From: JAUILH01 sp964230215
Lineage (GTDB): Bacteria; Bacteroidota; Bacteroidia; Flavobacteriales_D; JAUILH01
Reading direction: 5' to 3'
Assembly (NCBI GenBank): GCA_964230215.1
Contig: CAXRGQ010000006.1
Coordinates: 1-64,000 of the forward strand
DNA: 64,000 nt
Positions 14,717-24,190 of the stretch are shown here, piece after piece; position 1 is the first letter of the stretch; each line of letters starts with the position of its first letter. A program made the translations under genes and the position numbers. Under the pieces are notes generated by a model. That model made no database searches and was not told where the DNA came from. It saw nothing but the letters and a program-made list of their open reading frames with translations.

Positions 14717-15613
14717 ATGTTTGATGATATAAAATATTGGTTTGTACAGTATCCTGAGTTATATAGTATTGTTAAATACTTAGCATGGATTCTATTGATT
14801 TTCCTGCTTATTAGGCTACTTAGGCGCCTAGTTAAAAAAAGATTACCAGACAATGCAATGAGATATAAATCTCAAAAGGGGATTGAAGTAATCGGATATA
14901 TTTTAATTGCATTTATAACGGTATCCTACTTTACAGGAAGCATCCAGGATTTGGGCTTAGCCATTGGTCTACTGACGGCTGGAATAACTATTACACTTCA
15001 AGAGTTGATCCTGAGTGTTGCTGGCTCATTCTACATCTTTTTTGTACGCGTCTACAAACCTGGAGATCGTATTGAGATTAATGGAATTAAAGGAGATGTT
15101 ATTGATATTGACAGTGTCTACACTACAATGATGGAAATTGGTGAATGGGTCTCAGGTGATAATTACAGTGGTCGAATAGTTAAGCTAAGTAATGCATTTG
15201 TTTTTAAAGGAGCAGTTTACAATTACTCAAGAGATTTCCCTTTTGTTTGGGACGAATTTGATTTACCAATTAGATACGGATCTGATGTTGAGTTAGCAAA
15301 AGAAATTATTATTTCATCGGCTCAAGAACATCTATCTGAGTTTGTACATAACTCAATGGATGGTTGGAAAAACGTTGTAAACAAATATTACATAGAAGAT
15401 GCTCAGGTTGAGCCAACGTTAGTCATAACAATGACAGATAACTGGCTGCAGTTTAACCTAAGATATATCGTTGATTACAAAAAACGCAGGACCACTAGAC
15501 ATATACTACAGGAGTCTATCAGAAAGAAAATTGAAGCTAGCAATGGAAAAGTAGAGCTTGCGTCAGCTACTTATGAAGTAGTTTCTATTCCTCCCATTAA
15601 GATGGATAAATAG
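14717..15613 (+). CDS. small-conductance mechanosensitive channel (MscS family)
   Basis: This predicts 298 residues, close to the size of classical MscS. Three hydrophobic segments lie at about 15-37, 58-78 and 82-112. The last is glycine/alanine-rich (GLAIGLLTAGITITLQELILSVAGSFYIF) like the pore-lining TM3. The beta domain follows (YKPGDRIEINGIKGDVIDIDSVYTTM), then the alpha/beta vestibule domain to the end. It should open under membrane tension in the inner membrane and release solutes on osmotic down-shock. It converges on the subtilisin-like gene, with 2 bases between stops. Confidence 0.92.
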   Translation: MFDDIKYWFVQYPELYSIVKYLAWILLIFLLIRLLRRLVKKRLPDNAMRYKSQKGIEVIGYILIAFITVSYFTGSIQDLGLAIGLLTAGITITLQELILSVAGSFYIFFVRVYKPGDRIEINGIKGDVIDIDSVYTTMMEIGEWVSGDNYSGRIVKLSNAFVFKGAVYNYSRDFPFVWDEFDLPIRYGSDVELAKEIIISSAQEHLSEFVHNSMDGWKNVVNKYYIEDAQVEPTLVITMTDNWLQFNLRYIVDYKKRRTTRHILQESIRKKIEASNGKVELASATYEVVSIPPIKMDK

Positions 15614-15615
15614 AA

Positions 15616-18600
15616 CTATTTCAATACTATTCTTCTATTGTAAACGCTATCTTCTACGATAAATCTTAAGCTGTAAGATCCAGCCGATAAATTAGTAAGA
15701 TTAAGGTTTAAAGACCCTGCAATTCCAATATTGCCAAATACGGCTACTTCTTTACCTACAGCATCTAAAACCAAGATTTGAGAACACGATTGTTGGTCAA
15801 AATCAAACGATACAAAGACATCTCCATCGCTTGGATTTGGATATACCTGGATTGACGCGTCTTGTGATATTTCAGAAACACTAAGCCCTTCCATGTCAAT
15901 ATTAATATCATCAAGTGAAACATCACTCTGCCATCCATTTCCAGTTACTCCCCTGAATCTGATTTGAATCACGCTTCCGCTGTAAGCACTTAAGTTTACA
16001 ATTTCTTGAAACCAATCATTCCCTTGGTCTCCCAGCACTGCTGGTGTTACATCCAACTGCCATCCTGAACCATCGTAGATGTCCACATGCAATTCTCCTA
16101 TATCTCCCCCATACATATGATACCAATAACTCAGTTCGGCACTAGCCGCATTTGTAAGATCAATACATGGAGATATAAGCAATGCTTCTTGCTGCTCACA
16201 TCCACCAGATGCTTCTAGATAAACATAATTACCCAAAGTGCTGTTATTAGTGTGATCTACGTTTGGACCGGTATCTGCACTTGGTGTGCCTCCATTATCC
16301 ACACGCCAATCAATATCGTCTGCACTTCCATTACTTGCATTTACCCAACCGTTGCCTAGGTTACAAATCTCAAGTTCGCAATCCGTTGCTGTTCCACAGC
16401 TAGCAAAACTTTCAAAATCTTCTACTATCGGGAAGTTGCTTATTAATGTGCCACCATAGTCAATAGTCACGTATCCAGTATCGTTTGCAGGATTGCTATC
16501 CGTTACTGGTTCAACCCATACTTTAGTCGGATACATTCCTGTTGAAGGCAAATTAAATGGTGTGGAAAACGTGTAGCTAGCTATTTGACCTGGAATTAGT
16601 GTGCCTGGGTAAGATTCTGTTACTACAGCTTGACCGTCTATTTCATAACTACATAAAAATCCGCTTTGATTGGATTGACCATAATTGGCAATTTCAATTT
16701 CTACCACAGCATCTTCGTATGAACATGCTTGCGTTGCTGTTGGCGCTGAAATCTCATGCACAGCTAGGTCGTCTGGAGCACTGCAATTTAACACTCCTGA
16801 ACCATCATAATAAATAGCTATTGCTCTTCTACCCTTCACATTTGCATTATTATTCGGTATAGCTGCTACAGATATCCAATGCTCTATATTTATATTGGCA
16901 GGTACCTGGAATACATTTGTAGATGTGGTTCCAATCGAATCCATATTCTCTGTCCCCAACAGATATACAACGTAATCACTCGCATCAGGCACCACGTCCC
17001 ATGTGATAGCAATATAACCCGGACATACTTGAGAAATATCTATGTTATCTGGTGTTTCAATAATTGAAAATACAGCATCTGATTCGTCCGATACACCTAA
17101 CCTACTAACTCTCACTAAACAATTTCCTGAAACCGTATTTGGTACAGTCCAGTCATAGGACCTATCGGCACCTGGCACACTAGCTATCGATGACCAAGAG
17201 GCTCCACCATCCTCTGAAAACTCTAATTCAAAATTTCCGCTTGTACCGTAGGCATCCCAAAAAATACGCTCTGTTTCTCCTGGCACTAAGCCTTCTCCAT
17301 TTGTTGGATATATCACTTCTATGTCATCGTATACAAATCTATATACCACGTAATAACGCTGTGGTCCTTGAGGAACATCAAAGCCGTTAACCGATATGTT
17401 CACCGTTCCTGCTGCAGGATTGCTTATTACCACCTGCTCCATGTTGTTAAGATTGTCAACGCCAGTTGTTGCCGGAGCACTTAAATTTGATGCGTTAGGA
17501 GTTGGGTCCAATACCCAAGGTAGATGAATTGTCCCATTGTCTACTTCAAGGTCTAAATCGTTTACAAGTGCAGTAGTTGCCACCGGATTTCCTTCATAAT
17601 CATTCCAATACAACATTATCTTAACTTCTGCTACGCCTGCGGGAATAGTTAAAGTGTAGTTATCAGTATCAAATTGTGTGATATCATCACTAAAAACTTG
17701 ATTGTTCTCAATCATTTCTAGTGCGTTCTTTCCGTTTACCCTACCCCATCCGAATTCAAAATCTGGTCCTACATTTCCAATGTCATCCGCGCCATTAAGA
17801 AGCACGGCTTTCATTAGGGCTGATTCGGGATCTACACCTCCATTAAATGCCTTGTAACCCTCATATAATTGGGCTAGCACACCAGAAATACCAGGTGCAG
17901 CAGCTGACGTTCCACTTCCTGCATCATACTGATTATTAGGGTCAGTCGATATTTGTCCATTTCCATGTGCAGTAATATCCGGCTTTATTCTTCCATCCAT
18001 TGCTGGTCCACGACTGCTTGAATTTGCTAATCCTTCATCACGCTCCATATTCGCAGTAGCAATAACGTTTTTACCTTGTTTATGGCCTCCGGTTATGTTA
18101 CCCCAGCCATTGCCTGCACCATATCCGCAATCGCTTGTTCCACTATTTCCTGCTGAAAACACTTGAATTAAAGATGGATTCTGTCTAATCTCTTCATCTA
18201 CTTGGCTACTAAGTCCTGTATATCCGGCATTACATCCATTTCCATAAGAAGAGGAAAAAATCATCACATCATCATTTTGATGCAAAGTCACTGTATTTGG
18301 TAAACTTCCGCTATACTGTCGTATCCATAAATAAGCACCTTTAGCCATACCTTCATACAAGGGATTTAAATTTCCAGCGCCTCCTAATATACCGGCAACC
18401 ATATCACCGTGATCTCCTGTTTGATCCCCAGCAACATCCGATTGTTCTGTCCTTCCTGTAAAATCAATGTGCGGACCTACTTCACCATCATCATTAACGG
18501 CTACACTCACACCACTTCCATCGAATTTTAAATTTGACGGTCCCGTTTGATTTATACTGCTTGATCTATGAAGTGCTCTGCCAAGGTTATCCTCGTGAAT

Positions 18601-19200
18601 CAATTCCTGAAAAACAAAATCTACCATACGCACACCGTCGATGGATGTTAAATATGTCAACACAGATTCATTCGCATAAAAACTAACTTGATTTCTTTGT
18701 GCATCATAGGTTTCAATTTTAACATCTAGAGGGTTCAGCTCATCAACAATTTGTTCGTAGGACTCATCCGGAAAAAAGCGCACATTTAGCAACAACTCAT
18801 TCTGGCTATTATAATACCCGGCTTCAAGTCCACTATGAACTTGAGGATTTATCTTAAGTTCAGGAAATAAAGGTGATATGCTGTAAATATTTTTGTCGTT
18901 CAATAATGAACGATCTATAGTATTCGGGATTTTCACCAAATAGGCGGATTTCGGCAAGTAGTCATAGAATTCAATACCAAATGACTCCAGCTCTTCTTTC
19001 AAGCTTTGAGTGGGAGTTTGATAAAACTGCATTAACCAGTAAGGAGAATCACTTGCTACATTCTGATTAGAAACATATTTCTCTAAATTATTCTCAAGCG
19101 TTATTTCGCCAGTAGCCAAATTTAAAACAGGGGCAACTTGCTGTGCTGCCGCACTAATAATCAATGAGCCAAAAAGGAATACAAGGAGGGTATATTTCAT
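15616..19200 (-). CDS. secreted subtilisin-like (S8) protease with T9SS sorting domain
   Basis: This predicts 1194 residues with a signal peptide (MKYTLLVFLFGSLIISAAAQQ) and a prodomain-like region to about residue 210. The S8 domain follows, with Asp in VSVAVNDDGEVGPHIDF (about 237), His in GDHGDMVAGILGG (about 264) and Ser in GSGTSAAAPGISGVLAQL (about 435). After it come a jelly-roll P-like segment, Ig/fibronectin-like parts (SGNCLVRVSR), a CARDB-like region and a MAM-like region (VEDFESF...CIDLTNAASAELSYWYHM, IQIRFRGVTGNGW). The type A sorting domain (VYPNPSDGDVFVSF, VLDAVGKEV, GSYSLRFI, RRIVLK) ends it. It is likely an exported nutrient-scavenging or surface protease. Monocistronic. Confidence 0.93.
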   Translation of the reverse strand: MKYTLLVFLFGSLIISAAAQQVAPVLNLATGEITLENNLEKYVSNQNVASDSPYWLMQFYQTPTQSLKEELESFGIEFYDYLPKSAYLVKIPNTIDRSLLNDKNIYSISPLFPELKINPQVHSGLEAGYYNSQNELLLNVRFFPDESYEQIVDELNPLDVKIETYDAQRNQVSFYANESVLTYLTSIDGVRMVDFVFQELIHEDNLGRALHRSSSINQTGPSNLKFDGSGVSVAVNDDGEVGPHIDFTGRTEQSDVAGDQTGDHGDMVAGILGGAGNLNPLYEGMAKGAYLWIRQYSGSLPNTVTLHQNDDVMIFSSSYGNGCNAGYTGLSSQVDEEIRQNPSLIQVFSAGNSGTSDCGYGAGNGWGNITGGHKQGKNVIATANMERDEGLANSSSRGPAMDGRIKPDITAHGNGQISTDPNNQYDAGSGTSAAAPGISGVLAQLYEGYKAFNGGVDPESALMKAVLLNGADDIGNVGPDFEFGWGRVNGKNALEMIENNQVFSDDITQFDTDNYTLTIPAGVAEVKIMLYWNDYEGNPVATTALVNDLDLEVDNGTIHLPWVLDPTPNASNLSAPATTGVDNLNNMEQVVISNPAAGTVNISVNGFDVPQGPQRYYVVYRFVYDDIEVIYPTNGEGLVPGETERIFWDAYGTSGNFELEFSEDGGASWSSIASVPGADRSYDWTVPNTVSGNCLVRVSRLGVSDESDAVFSIIETPDNIDISQVCPGYIAITWDVVPDASDYVVYLLGTENMDSIGTTSTNVFQVPANINIEHWISVAAIPNNNANVKGRRAIAIYYDGSGVLNCSAPDDLAVHEISAPTATQACSYEDAVVEIEIANYGQSNQSGFLCSYEIDGQAVVTESYPGTLIPGQIASYTFSTPFNLPSTGMYPTKVWVEPVTDSNPANDTGYVTIDYGGTLISNFPIVEDFESFASCGTATDCELEICNLGNGWVNASNGSADDIDWRVDNGGTPSADTGPNVDHTNNSTLGNYVYLEASGGCEQQEALLISPCIDLTNAASAELSYWYHMYGGDIGELHVDIYDGSGWQLDVTPAVLGDQGNDWFQEIVNLSAYSGSVIQIRFRGVTGNGWQSDVSLDDINIDMEGLSVSEISQDASIQVYPNPSDGDVFVSFDFDQQSCSQILVLDAVGKEVAVFGNIGIAGSLNLNLTNLSAGSYSLRFIVEDSVYNRRIVLK

Positions 19201-19359
19201 AATATCATTTTATGATTGCTTCTAAGTTACTCAAGATTCTTGGCTTACAGAAAGCGATAGAGCAATCTATATTGGAATCACACCAATTTATTGACTTGTG
19301 TTAAATATTGAATCCAGTCCAAAACCAAAACAATATCGAATGCCACTTGTTTTTACAGT

Positions 19360-20781
19360 ATGAACATTCTTCTAACTGGTGCAACTGGCTATATTGGGAA
19401 GCGACTGCTACCTATCCTCGTTGGCAATGGTCATCATATTATATGTTGTGTTCGTGATGCTTCACGCTTCAACCCAGCAAAATCTATACGGTCGAAAATT
19501 GATGTAATAGAAATTGACCTGTTAAAACCAGAGACGCTAACGACGATTCCGGACAACATTGATGCAGCTTACTACCTTGTGCACTCAATGTCTGTCTCAT
19601 CGGACTATGATTCGCTCGAGAAATCATCCGCAATAAATTTTCGTCAAGCATTAAACAAAACGAAGGTACAACAGGTGATCTATTTAAGCGGAATTGTAAA
19701 TGAGTGCGAATTATCAAAACACCTATCCTCTAGAAAAGTAGTTGAAGAAGAACTTGACAAGGGTAAGTATGCCTTGACAACATTTAGAGCAGGTATAATT
19801 GTTGGGTCTGGCAGCGCATCATTTGAGATTATTCGTGATTTAGTGGAGAAGCTTCCAGTAATGATTACGCCAAAATGGCTACTTACAAGATGCCAGCCAA
19901 TTGCCGTGCATGATGTACTTCAAATACTAACAAAGGCCTTATTAGTTGAAGAAACATTCTCTAGAAATTTTGATATCGGTTCTGATGATATTCTCACTTA
20001 CAAAGAAATGCTATTAGGTTTTGCGGAGGAGCGAAACTTAAAACGCAGAATCTGGACCGTGCCTATTATGACACCGCGTCTATCCTCTTACTGGTTGTAT
20101 TTTGTAACTTCTACTTCCTACAAACTAGCCAGATCTTTAGTTGAAAGTATGAAAGTAGAGGTCATTTGCCGAGACAATGAGATAAATAAAATCTTAAAGA
20201 TCAAACCTTTAAGTTATAAGCAAGCATTAAACCGAGCATTCGAAAAAATTGAAAGCAACGACATAGCCTCTAGTTGGAAAGATGCCTATTCTAGTAGCGG
20301 AATGAAAATCAATATTTCGGACTTTATATCGGTTCCTGAGTACGGTTGTTTTAAAGATGAACGCAGCCGAGATGTAGAATCATCTGGCAAAACAATAAAC
20401 AAAATATGGAGTATCGGTGGAGATAATGGCTGGTACTATGGAAATTGGCTATGGCGTATTAGAGGATTTTTGGATAAACTTGTTGGTGGCGTTGGTCTGC
20501 GGAGAGGGAGAACAAACAGAACAGACATTAAAGCTGGAGATGCACTTGACTTTTGGCGAGTTCTGTACGCTAATAAAGAGGAAGGACGATTACTCTTGTT
20601 TGCCGAAATGAAATTACCTGGAGAAGCTTGGTTGGAGTTTAGTGTAGAAGATGGTGTAGTGAAACAAACTGCCACATTCAGACCCCTAGGCATTGCAGGG
20701 CGACTATACTGGTATTCGGTACTGCCTCTTCATGGCTTCATATTTAAAGGAATGATTAACAGAATAAGTAAAACAAAATAA
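19360..20781 (+). CDS. SDR-family NAD(P)-binding protein with DUF2867 domain
   Basis: This predicts 473 residues. The N-terminal part is an atypical SDR (NmrA/complex-I NDUFA9-like) with the Rossmann motif TGATGYIGKRL at residues 6-16 and a YLSGIV strand. A catalytic YxxxK is not obvious, so it may bind rather than reduce. The C-terminal third (from about residue 315) matches DUF2867: WSIGGDNGWYYGNWLWRIRG, then DFWRVLYANKEEGRLLLFAEMKLPGEAWLEF. This two-part architecture is common in Bacteroidota and Proteobacteria. Its role is undefined. A small Lacal_2735-type gene follows 6 bases later. Confidence 0.88.
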   Translation: MNILLTGATGYIGKRLLPILVGNGHHIICCVRDASRFNPAKSIRSKIDVIEIDLLKPETLTTIPDNIDAAYYLVHSMSVSSDYDSLEKSSAINFRQALNKTKVQQVIYLSGIVNECELSKHLSSRKVVEEELDKGKYALTTFRAGIIVGSGSASFEIIRDLVEKLPVMITPKWLLTRCQPIAVHDVLQILTKALLVEETFSRNFDIGSDDILTYKEMLLGFAEERNLKRRIWTVPIMTPRLSSYWLYFVTSTSYKLARSLVESMKVEVICRDNEINKILKIKPLSYKQALNRAFEKIESNDIASSWKDAYSSSGMKINISDFISVPEYGCFKDERSRDVESSGKTINKIWSIGGDNGWYYGNWLWRIRGFLDKLVGGVGLRRGRTNRTDIKAGDALDFWRVLYANKEEGRLLLFAEMKLPGEAWLEFSVEDGVVKQTATFRPLGIAGRLYWYSVLPLHGFIFKGMINRISKTK

Positions 20782-20787
20782 ACTAAA

Positions 20788-20970
20788 ATGGGACTATTTA
20801 AAAGACGTACTAAGGCTGATAAACTAAATCAGAAATACCAAAAGCTATTAAAAGAAGCGCATGTACTGTCAACATCCAATCGATCTGCTAGTGATGCTAA
20901 ATATGCGGAAGCACAAGCTGTACTTGACGAAATAGACGCACTCAAAAAGGATGCAGCAAATTTAAAATAA
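20788..20970 (+). CDS. Lacal_2735-type small protein
   Basis: This predicts a 60-residue, basic, fully helical protein starting MGLFKRRTKADKLNQKYQKL. It matches in size and sequence a small family found in flavobacteria and named after Lacal_2735. A coiled-coil pattern covers most of it, including the KYAEAQAVLDEIDALKK helix. The function is unknown. It is 6 bases downstream of the SDR gene and so probably on the same transcript. Confidence 0.8.
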   Translation: MGLFKRRTKADKLNQKYQKLLKEAHVLSTSNRSASDAKYAEAQAVLDEIDALKKDAANLK

Positions 20971-20997
20971 GCCCATATCTATGTATATTTACTGTGC

Positions 20998-22443
20998 ATG
21001 AAAATACTCAGGGCACAGCAAAATAGAGAGGCAGATGCATTTACAATTCAGAATGAGCCAATTCCATCCATCGATCTTATGGAAAGGGCGTCTCTCGCGT
21101 GTTTTAATCACATATGCAACATAGTTGACAAGGACCAAACTATCGTAATAGTAGCTGGAAACGGCAACAACGGAGGCGACGGACTTGCAATAGCAAGATT
21201 GTTGAGCATTAGTGATTATAGTGTAGACATTTTTTGCACCGATGGCGATAAATCTCAGGATTGCTCGAGCAATCTCGCAAGAATTAAAGACCATCCTTCA
21301 ATTAGAATAATTGAGTTAAGTGAATTATCCAAGTATGATGTCATAATTGACGCATTGTTTGGCACTGGATTAACAAGACCGGTTGAAGGGAGTTTTGCTG
21401 AAATCATAAACGTCATCAATAGTTGCCAAGCATTCAAAATCTCGATAGACATTCCCAGTGGACTTATGGCGGAAGATAACCGTCAAAACAACGGAGCCAT
21501 TATTAAAGCTGACCTTACATTAACATTCCAATCCCCCAAACTTGCCTTTTTTCTTAGAGAAAATGCCCCTTATGTTTCTGAGTTTAGGGTATTAGATATT
21601 GGATTAGATCAAGGATTTATTAAGTCATTACCTTCAAAGTTTCATTACTCGGACGAGATTAATCTTCACTTGCACAAAAGAGATAAGCATGCCTATAAAA
21701 ATCAATTTGGTCACGTTTGTTTAATTGCAGGATCTGAGCACATGATGGGAGCAGCCATTTTATCTGCTAAAGCATGTTTGAAAGCTGGCGTGGGATTGTT
21801 GACAATGAGCATTCCAGAAACAAGGGCAAACGCCGCATTTTCAAGCATTCCTGAAGCAATGCAAATATATCGAGAGGCTGAAACATTCACGGAGAAAGCG
21901 AACATTATTGCAATTGGCCCCGGCTTAGGTACTTGTCATCAAAGTAAATCATTGGTTCTAGCCTGCCTACAATCAGGAAAGCAGTTGGTCCTGGATGCGG
22001 ATGCGTTAAACTTAATCGCTGCGACCAACTTAGTACACCAGATTCCTACAGGCTCAATTATAACACCTCATGTAGGCGAGTTTGACAGACTATTTGGCAC
22101 ACATAATAGTGATTACGATCGTCTTTTACACCAATTGGAATTGGCGAAATCTTACAATTTGGTCATTGTGCTGAAAGGTGCTTACACGAGCATAGCAACT
22201 CCCAATGGACATGTATGTTTTAACAGTACTGGGAATCCGTATATGGCTACAGGAGGCGCAGGTGATGTTTTAACTGGCATTATCGCGAGTTTTCTAGCAC
22301 AAGCTTATTCACCAGAGGAAGCTGCAGTGAATGGCGTATATATTCACGGAAGAGCAGGAGATTTGGCACATCAACAGAACTATATAATCACTGCTTCAGA
22401 TATTGCTGATTATATCCCTAAAGCCATTAGGAGTAGCATTTAA
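20998..22443 (+). CDS. nnr: bifunctional NAD(P)H-hydrate epimerase/dehydratase
   Basis: This predicts 481 residues. It repairs damaged NAD(P)H: the N-terminal YjeF_N domain (1-210) epimerises NAD(P)HX, and the C-terminal carbohydrate-kinase-like domain (about 220-480) dehydrates S-NAD(P)HX using ADP. Seen motifs are GNGNNGGDGLAIARLL and DALFGTGL in the first half; HKRDKHAYKNQFGHV, DADALN, and NPYMATGGAGDVLTGII in the second, with the last carrying the catalytic Asp region. The length fits the fused bacterial form. The enzyme is cytosolic and housekeeping. It starts with a normal ATG 27 bases after the small Lacal_2735-type gene. Confidence 0.95.
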   Translation: MKILRAQQNREADAFTIQNEPIPSIDLMERASLACFNHICNIVDKDQTIVIVAGNGNNGGDGLAIARLLSISDYSVDIFCTDGDKSQDCSSNLARIKDHPSIRIIELSELSKYDVIIDALFGTGLTRPVEGSFAEIINVINSCQAFKISIDIPSGLMAEDNRQNNGAIIKADLTLTFQSPKLAFFLRENAPYVSEFRVLDIGLDQGFIKSLPSKFHYSDEINLHLHKRDKHAYKNQFGHVCLIAGSEHMMGAAILSAKACLKAGVGLLTMSIPETRANAAFSSIPEAMQIYREAETFTEKANIIAIGPGLGTCHQSKSLVLACLQSGKQLVLDADALNLIAATNLVHQIPTGSIITPHVGEFDRLFGTHNSDYDRLLHQLELAKSYNLVIVLKGAYTSIATPNGHVCFNSTGNPYMATGGAGDVLTGIIASFLAQAYSPEEAAVNGVYIHGRAGDLAHQQNYIITASDIADYIPKAIRSSI

Positions 22444-22499
22444 TTTCTAAACTCCTTCAATTGTCTTTCTTATATTGGTGCAAATAATCTAGAAGAACT

Positions 22500-23420
22500 A
22501 TGGTACACGGCACACATAACGCAAGCCCAGACAGCAGAAATGAAGATGTGAAAATCTTTATTAATGGTGAATTATTCCCACGAAATGAAGCGAAAATCTC
22601 CGTTTTTGATAGCGGTTATCTCGTTGGGGATGGCGTTTGGGAAGCACTAAGACTTCATAAAGGAAAACTAGTATTCCATAAAGAACACTTTGATAGACTG
22701 TGGGCTGGTGCGGCAAGCATAGGCCTTAAAATTCCGTTTACACGTGACGAAATAAACGCGAACATTAGAAAAGTCATTGATGCTAATGATATGCACGATC
22801 ATGTCCATATAAGAATCATGCTTACACGTGGTATTAAAAAAACACCATCACAAGATCCCCGACTAACCATAAGTGGTCCTAACTTAGTGATTATAGCTGA
22901 ACATAAAGAGGCCTCAACTGAAAGCAGAGATAGAGGAATCAAACTCTTCACGAGCACAATAAGAAGAGGTTCTCCAGACTATCTGGACCCTCGCTTAAAT
23001 TGCCACAGTAAACTTCATGAAGTTCAAGCGCTTGTACAAGCTATTGAAGCGGGTGCAGATGAAGCATTGATGCTCGACATCCATGGTTTTGTTAGTACAT
23101 GCAATGCTACTAATTTCTTTATTGTTAAAAATGGAGAAGTGTGGACCAGCACGGGGAAGTATTGTATGAATGGAATAACACGCGGTAAAGTAATTGAAGT
23201 ATGTAGAAAAAATGGTATTCCTTGCCACGAAAAAGACTTCTCATTGTTTGATGTATATAGCGCCGATGAGGCATTCGTAACCGGTTCTTTTGGTGGACTT
23301 ACACCCGTTTACGAAATTGATGGTCGAAAAATTGGCGATGGCACGTTTAAGTGGTGTAGCGAATTAAGAAAACTATATGAATCATTGATTGAAGAAGCTG
23401 TATTAAATGAAATCGACTAA
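22500..23420 (+). CDS. aminotransferase class IV (BCAT/D-amino acid aminotransferase-like)
   Basis: This predicts 306 residues of the fold-type IV PLP enzymes. Typical parts are IFINGELFPRNEAKISVFDSGYLVGDGVWEALR, the pair RLNCHSKLHEVQALVQA with the PLP lysine in HSK, and DEALMLDIHGFVSTCNATNFFIVKNGEVWT. The closing GITRGKVIEVCRKNGIP and AFVTGSFGGLTPV bind the cofactor phosphate. The 14-base overlap with the next gene, a sulfotransferase-like protein, implies translational coupling and a joint function. Plant proteins annotated as branched-chain aminotransferase-like are, as I recall, fusions of the same two domains. Confidence 0.88.
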   Translation: MVHGTHNASPDSRNEDVKIFINGELFPRNEAKISVFDSGYLVGDGVWEALRLHKGKLVFHKEHFDRLWAGAASIGLKIPFTRDEINANIRKVIDANDMHDHVHIRIMLTRGIKKTPSQDPRLTISGPNLVIIAEHKEASTESRDRGIKLFTSTIRRGSPDYLDPRLNCHSKLHEVQALVQAIEAGADEALMLDIHGFVSTCNATNFFIVKNGEVWTSTGKYCMNGITRGKVIEVCRKNGIPCHEKDFSLFDVYSADEAFVTGSFGGLTPVYEIDGRKIGDGTFKWCSELRKLYESLIEEAVLNEID

Positions 23421-24132
23421 GAGAATATGCTTGTGGTCTGGACCGCGCAATATATCGACTACCTTGATGTACTCATTCGCTCAAAGAAAGGATACAACTG
23501 TAGTTGATGAACCATTATACGCGCATTACCTCTCCTCTATTCAGGATCCCGAAAAACACCCAGGCTATTTGGATGTATTAAATTCACAATCCAGGTCCTC
23601 TAAAGAAGTCATTGATACGATGATGGGAGATTTCCCCACGCCCGTAGCGTTCTTCAAAAACATGGCTCATCACGCAGTAAATCTGGATTTGAGTTTTACA
23701 AAGGGTTGTTCTAACGTTTTATTAACACGCAATCCAAAGGATATGTTGCCATCATTTCACAAGGTAATCCCCAATCCTACTATAAATGATGTCGGCTACA
23801 AGGCACATGCTGAATTATTAGAGAGATTAAACGCCCTCGGCGCCAAAACATGTGTCTTAGACTCCACCAAAATACTAATGAACCCAGAAGGTGTCTTGAA
23901 AAAACTTTGTGACTTCTGCGATATTGATTTCGACCCACACATGCTGCATTGGGAGAAAGGCCCAATCGCAGAGGATGGATGCTGGGCCAAGTATTGGTAC
24001 GATAATGTGCATAAATCGACGGGATTTCTTCCGTACAAGCCCAAAACATCACCATTCCCTGACGAGCTTAACATTTTATTGAAAGAGTGTGAGCCCTTCT
24101 ACCAATTATTAGAACAACAGGCCATTCATTAA
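23407..24132 (+). CDS. sulfotransferase-like protein coupled to aminotransferase
   Basis: This predicts 241 residues with a P-loop of the sulfotransferase type: RICLWSGPRNISTTLMYSFAQR (residues 6-27), in place of the usual PAPS 5'-phosphosulphate loop. It is followed by VVDEPLYAHYL and the second conserved block NVLLTRNPKDMLPSFHK, which resembles the 3'-phosphate-binding region. It lacks a signal peptide. The start lies inside the aminotransferase gene (14-base overlap). The tight pairing suggests that an amino or keto acid is the shared substrate, but that is inference. Confidence 0.8.
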   Translation: MKSTKRICLWSGPRNISTTLMYSFAQRKDTTVVDEPLYAHYLSSIQDPEKHPGYLDVLNSQSRSSKEVIDTMMGDFPTPVAFFKNMAHHAVNLDLSFTKGCSNVLLTRNPKDMLPSFHKVIPNPTINDVGYKAHAELLERLNALGAKTCVLDSTKILMNPEGVLKKLCDFCDIDFDPHMLHWEKGPIAEDGCWAKYWYDNVHKSTGFLPYKPKTSPFPDELNILLKECEPFYQLLEQQAIH

Positions 24133-24190
24133 ATTTATTTAACTTCATTCAGTTATAAATAAATGCGTGAATCAATATCACTAAGCACCC

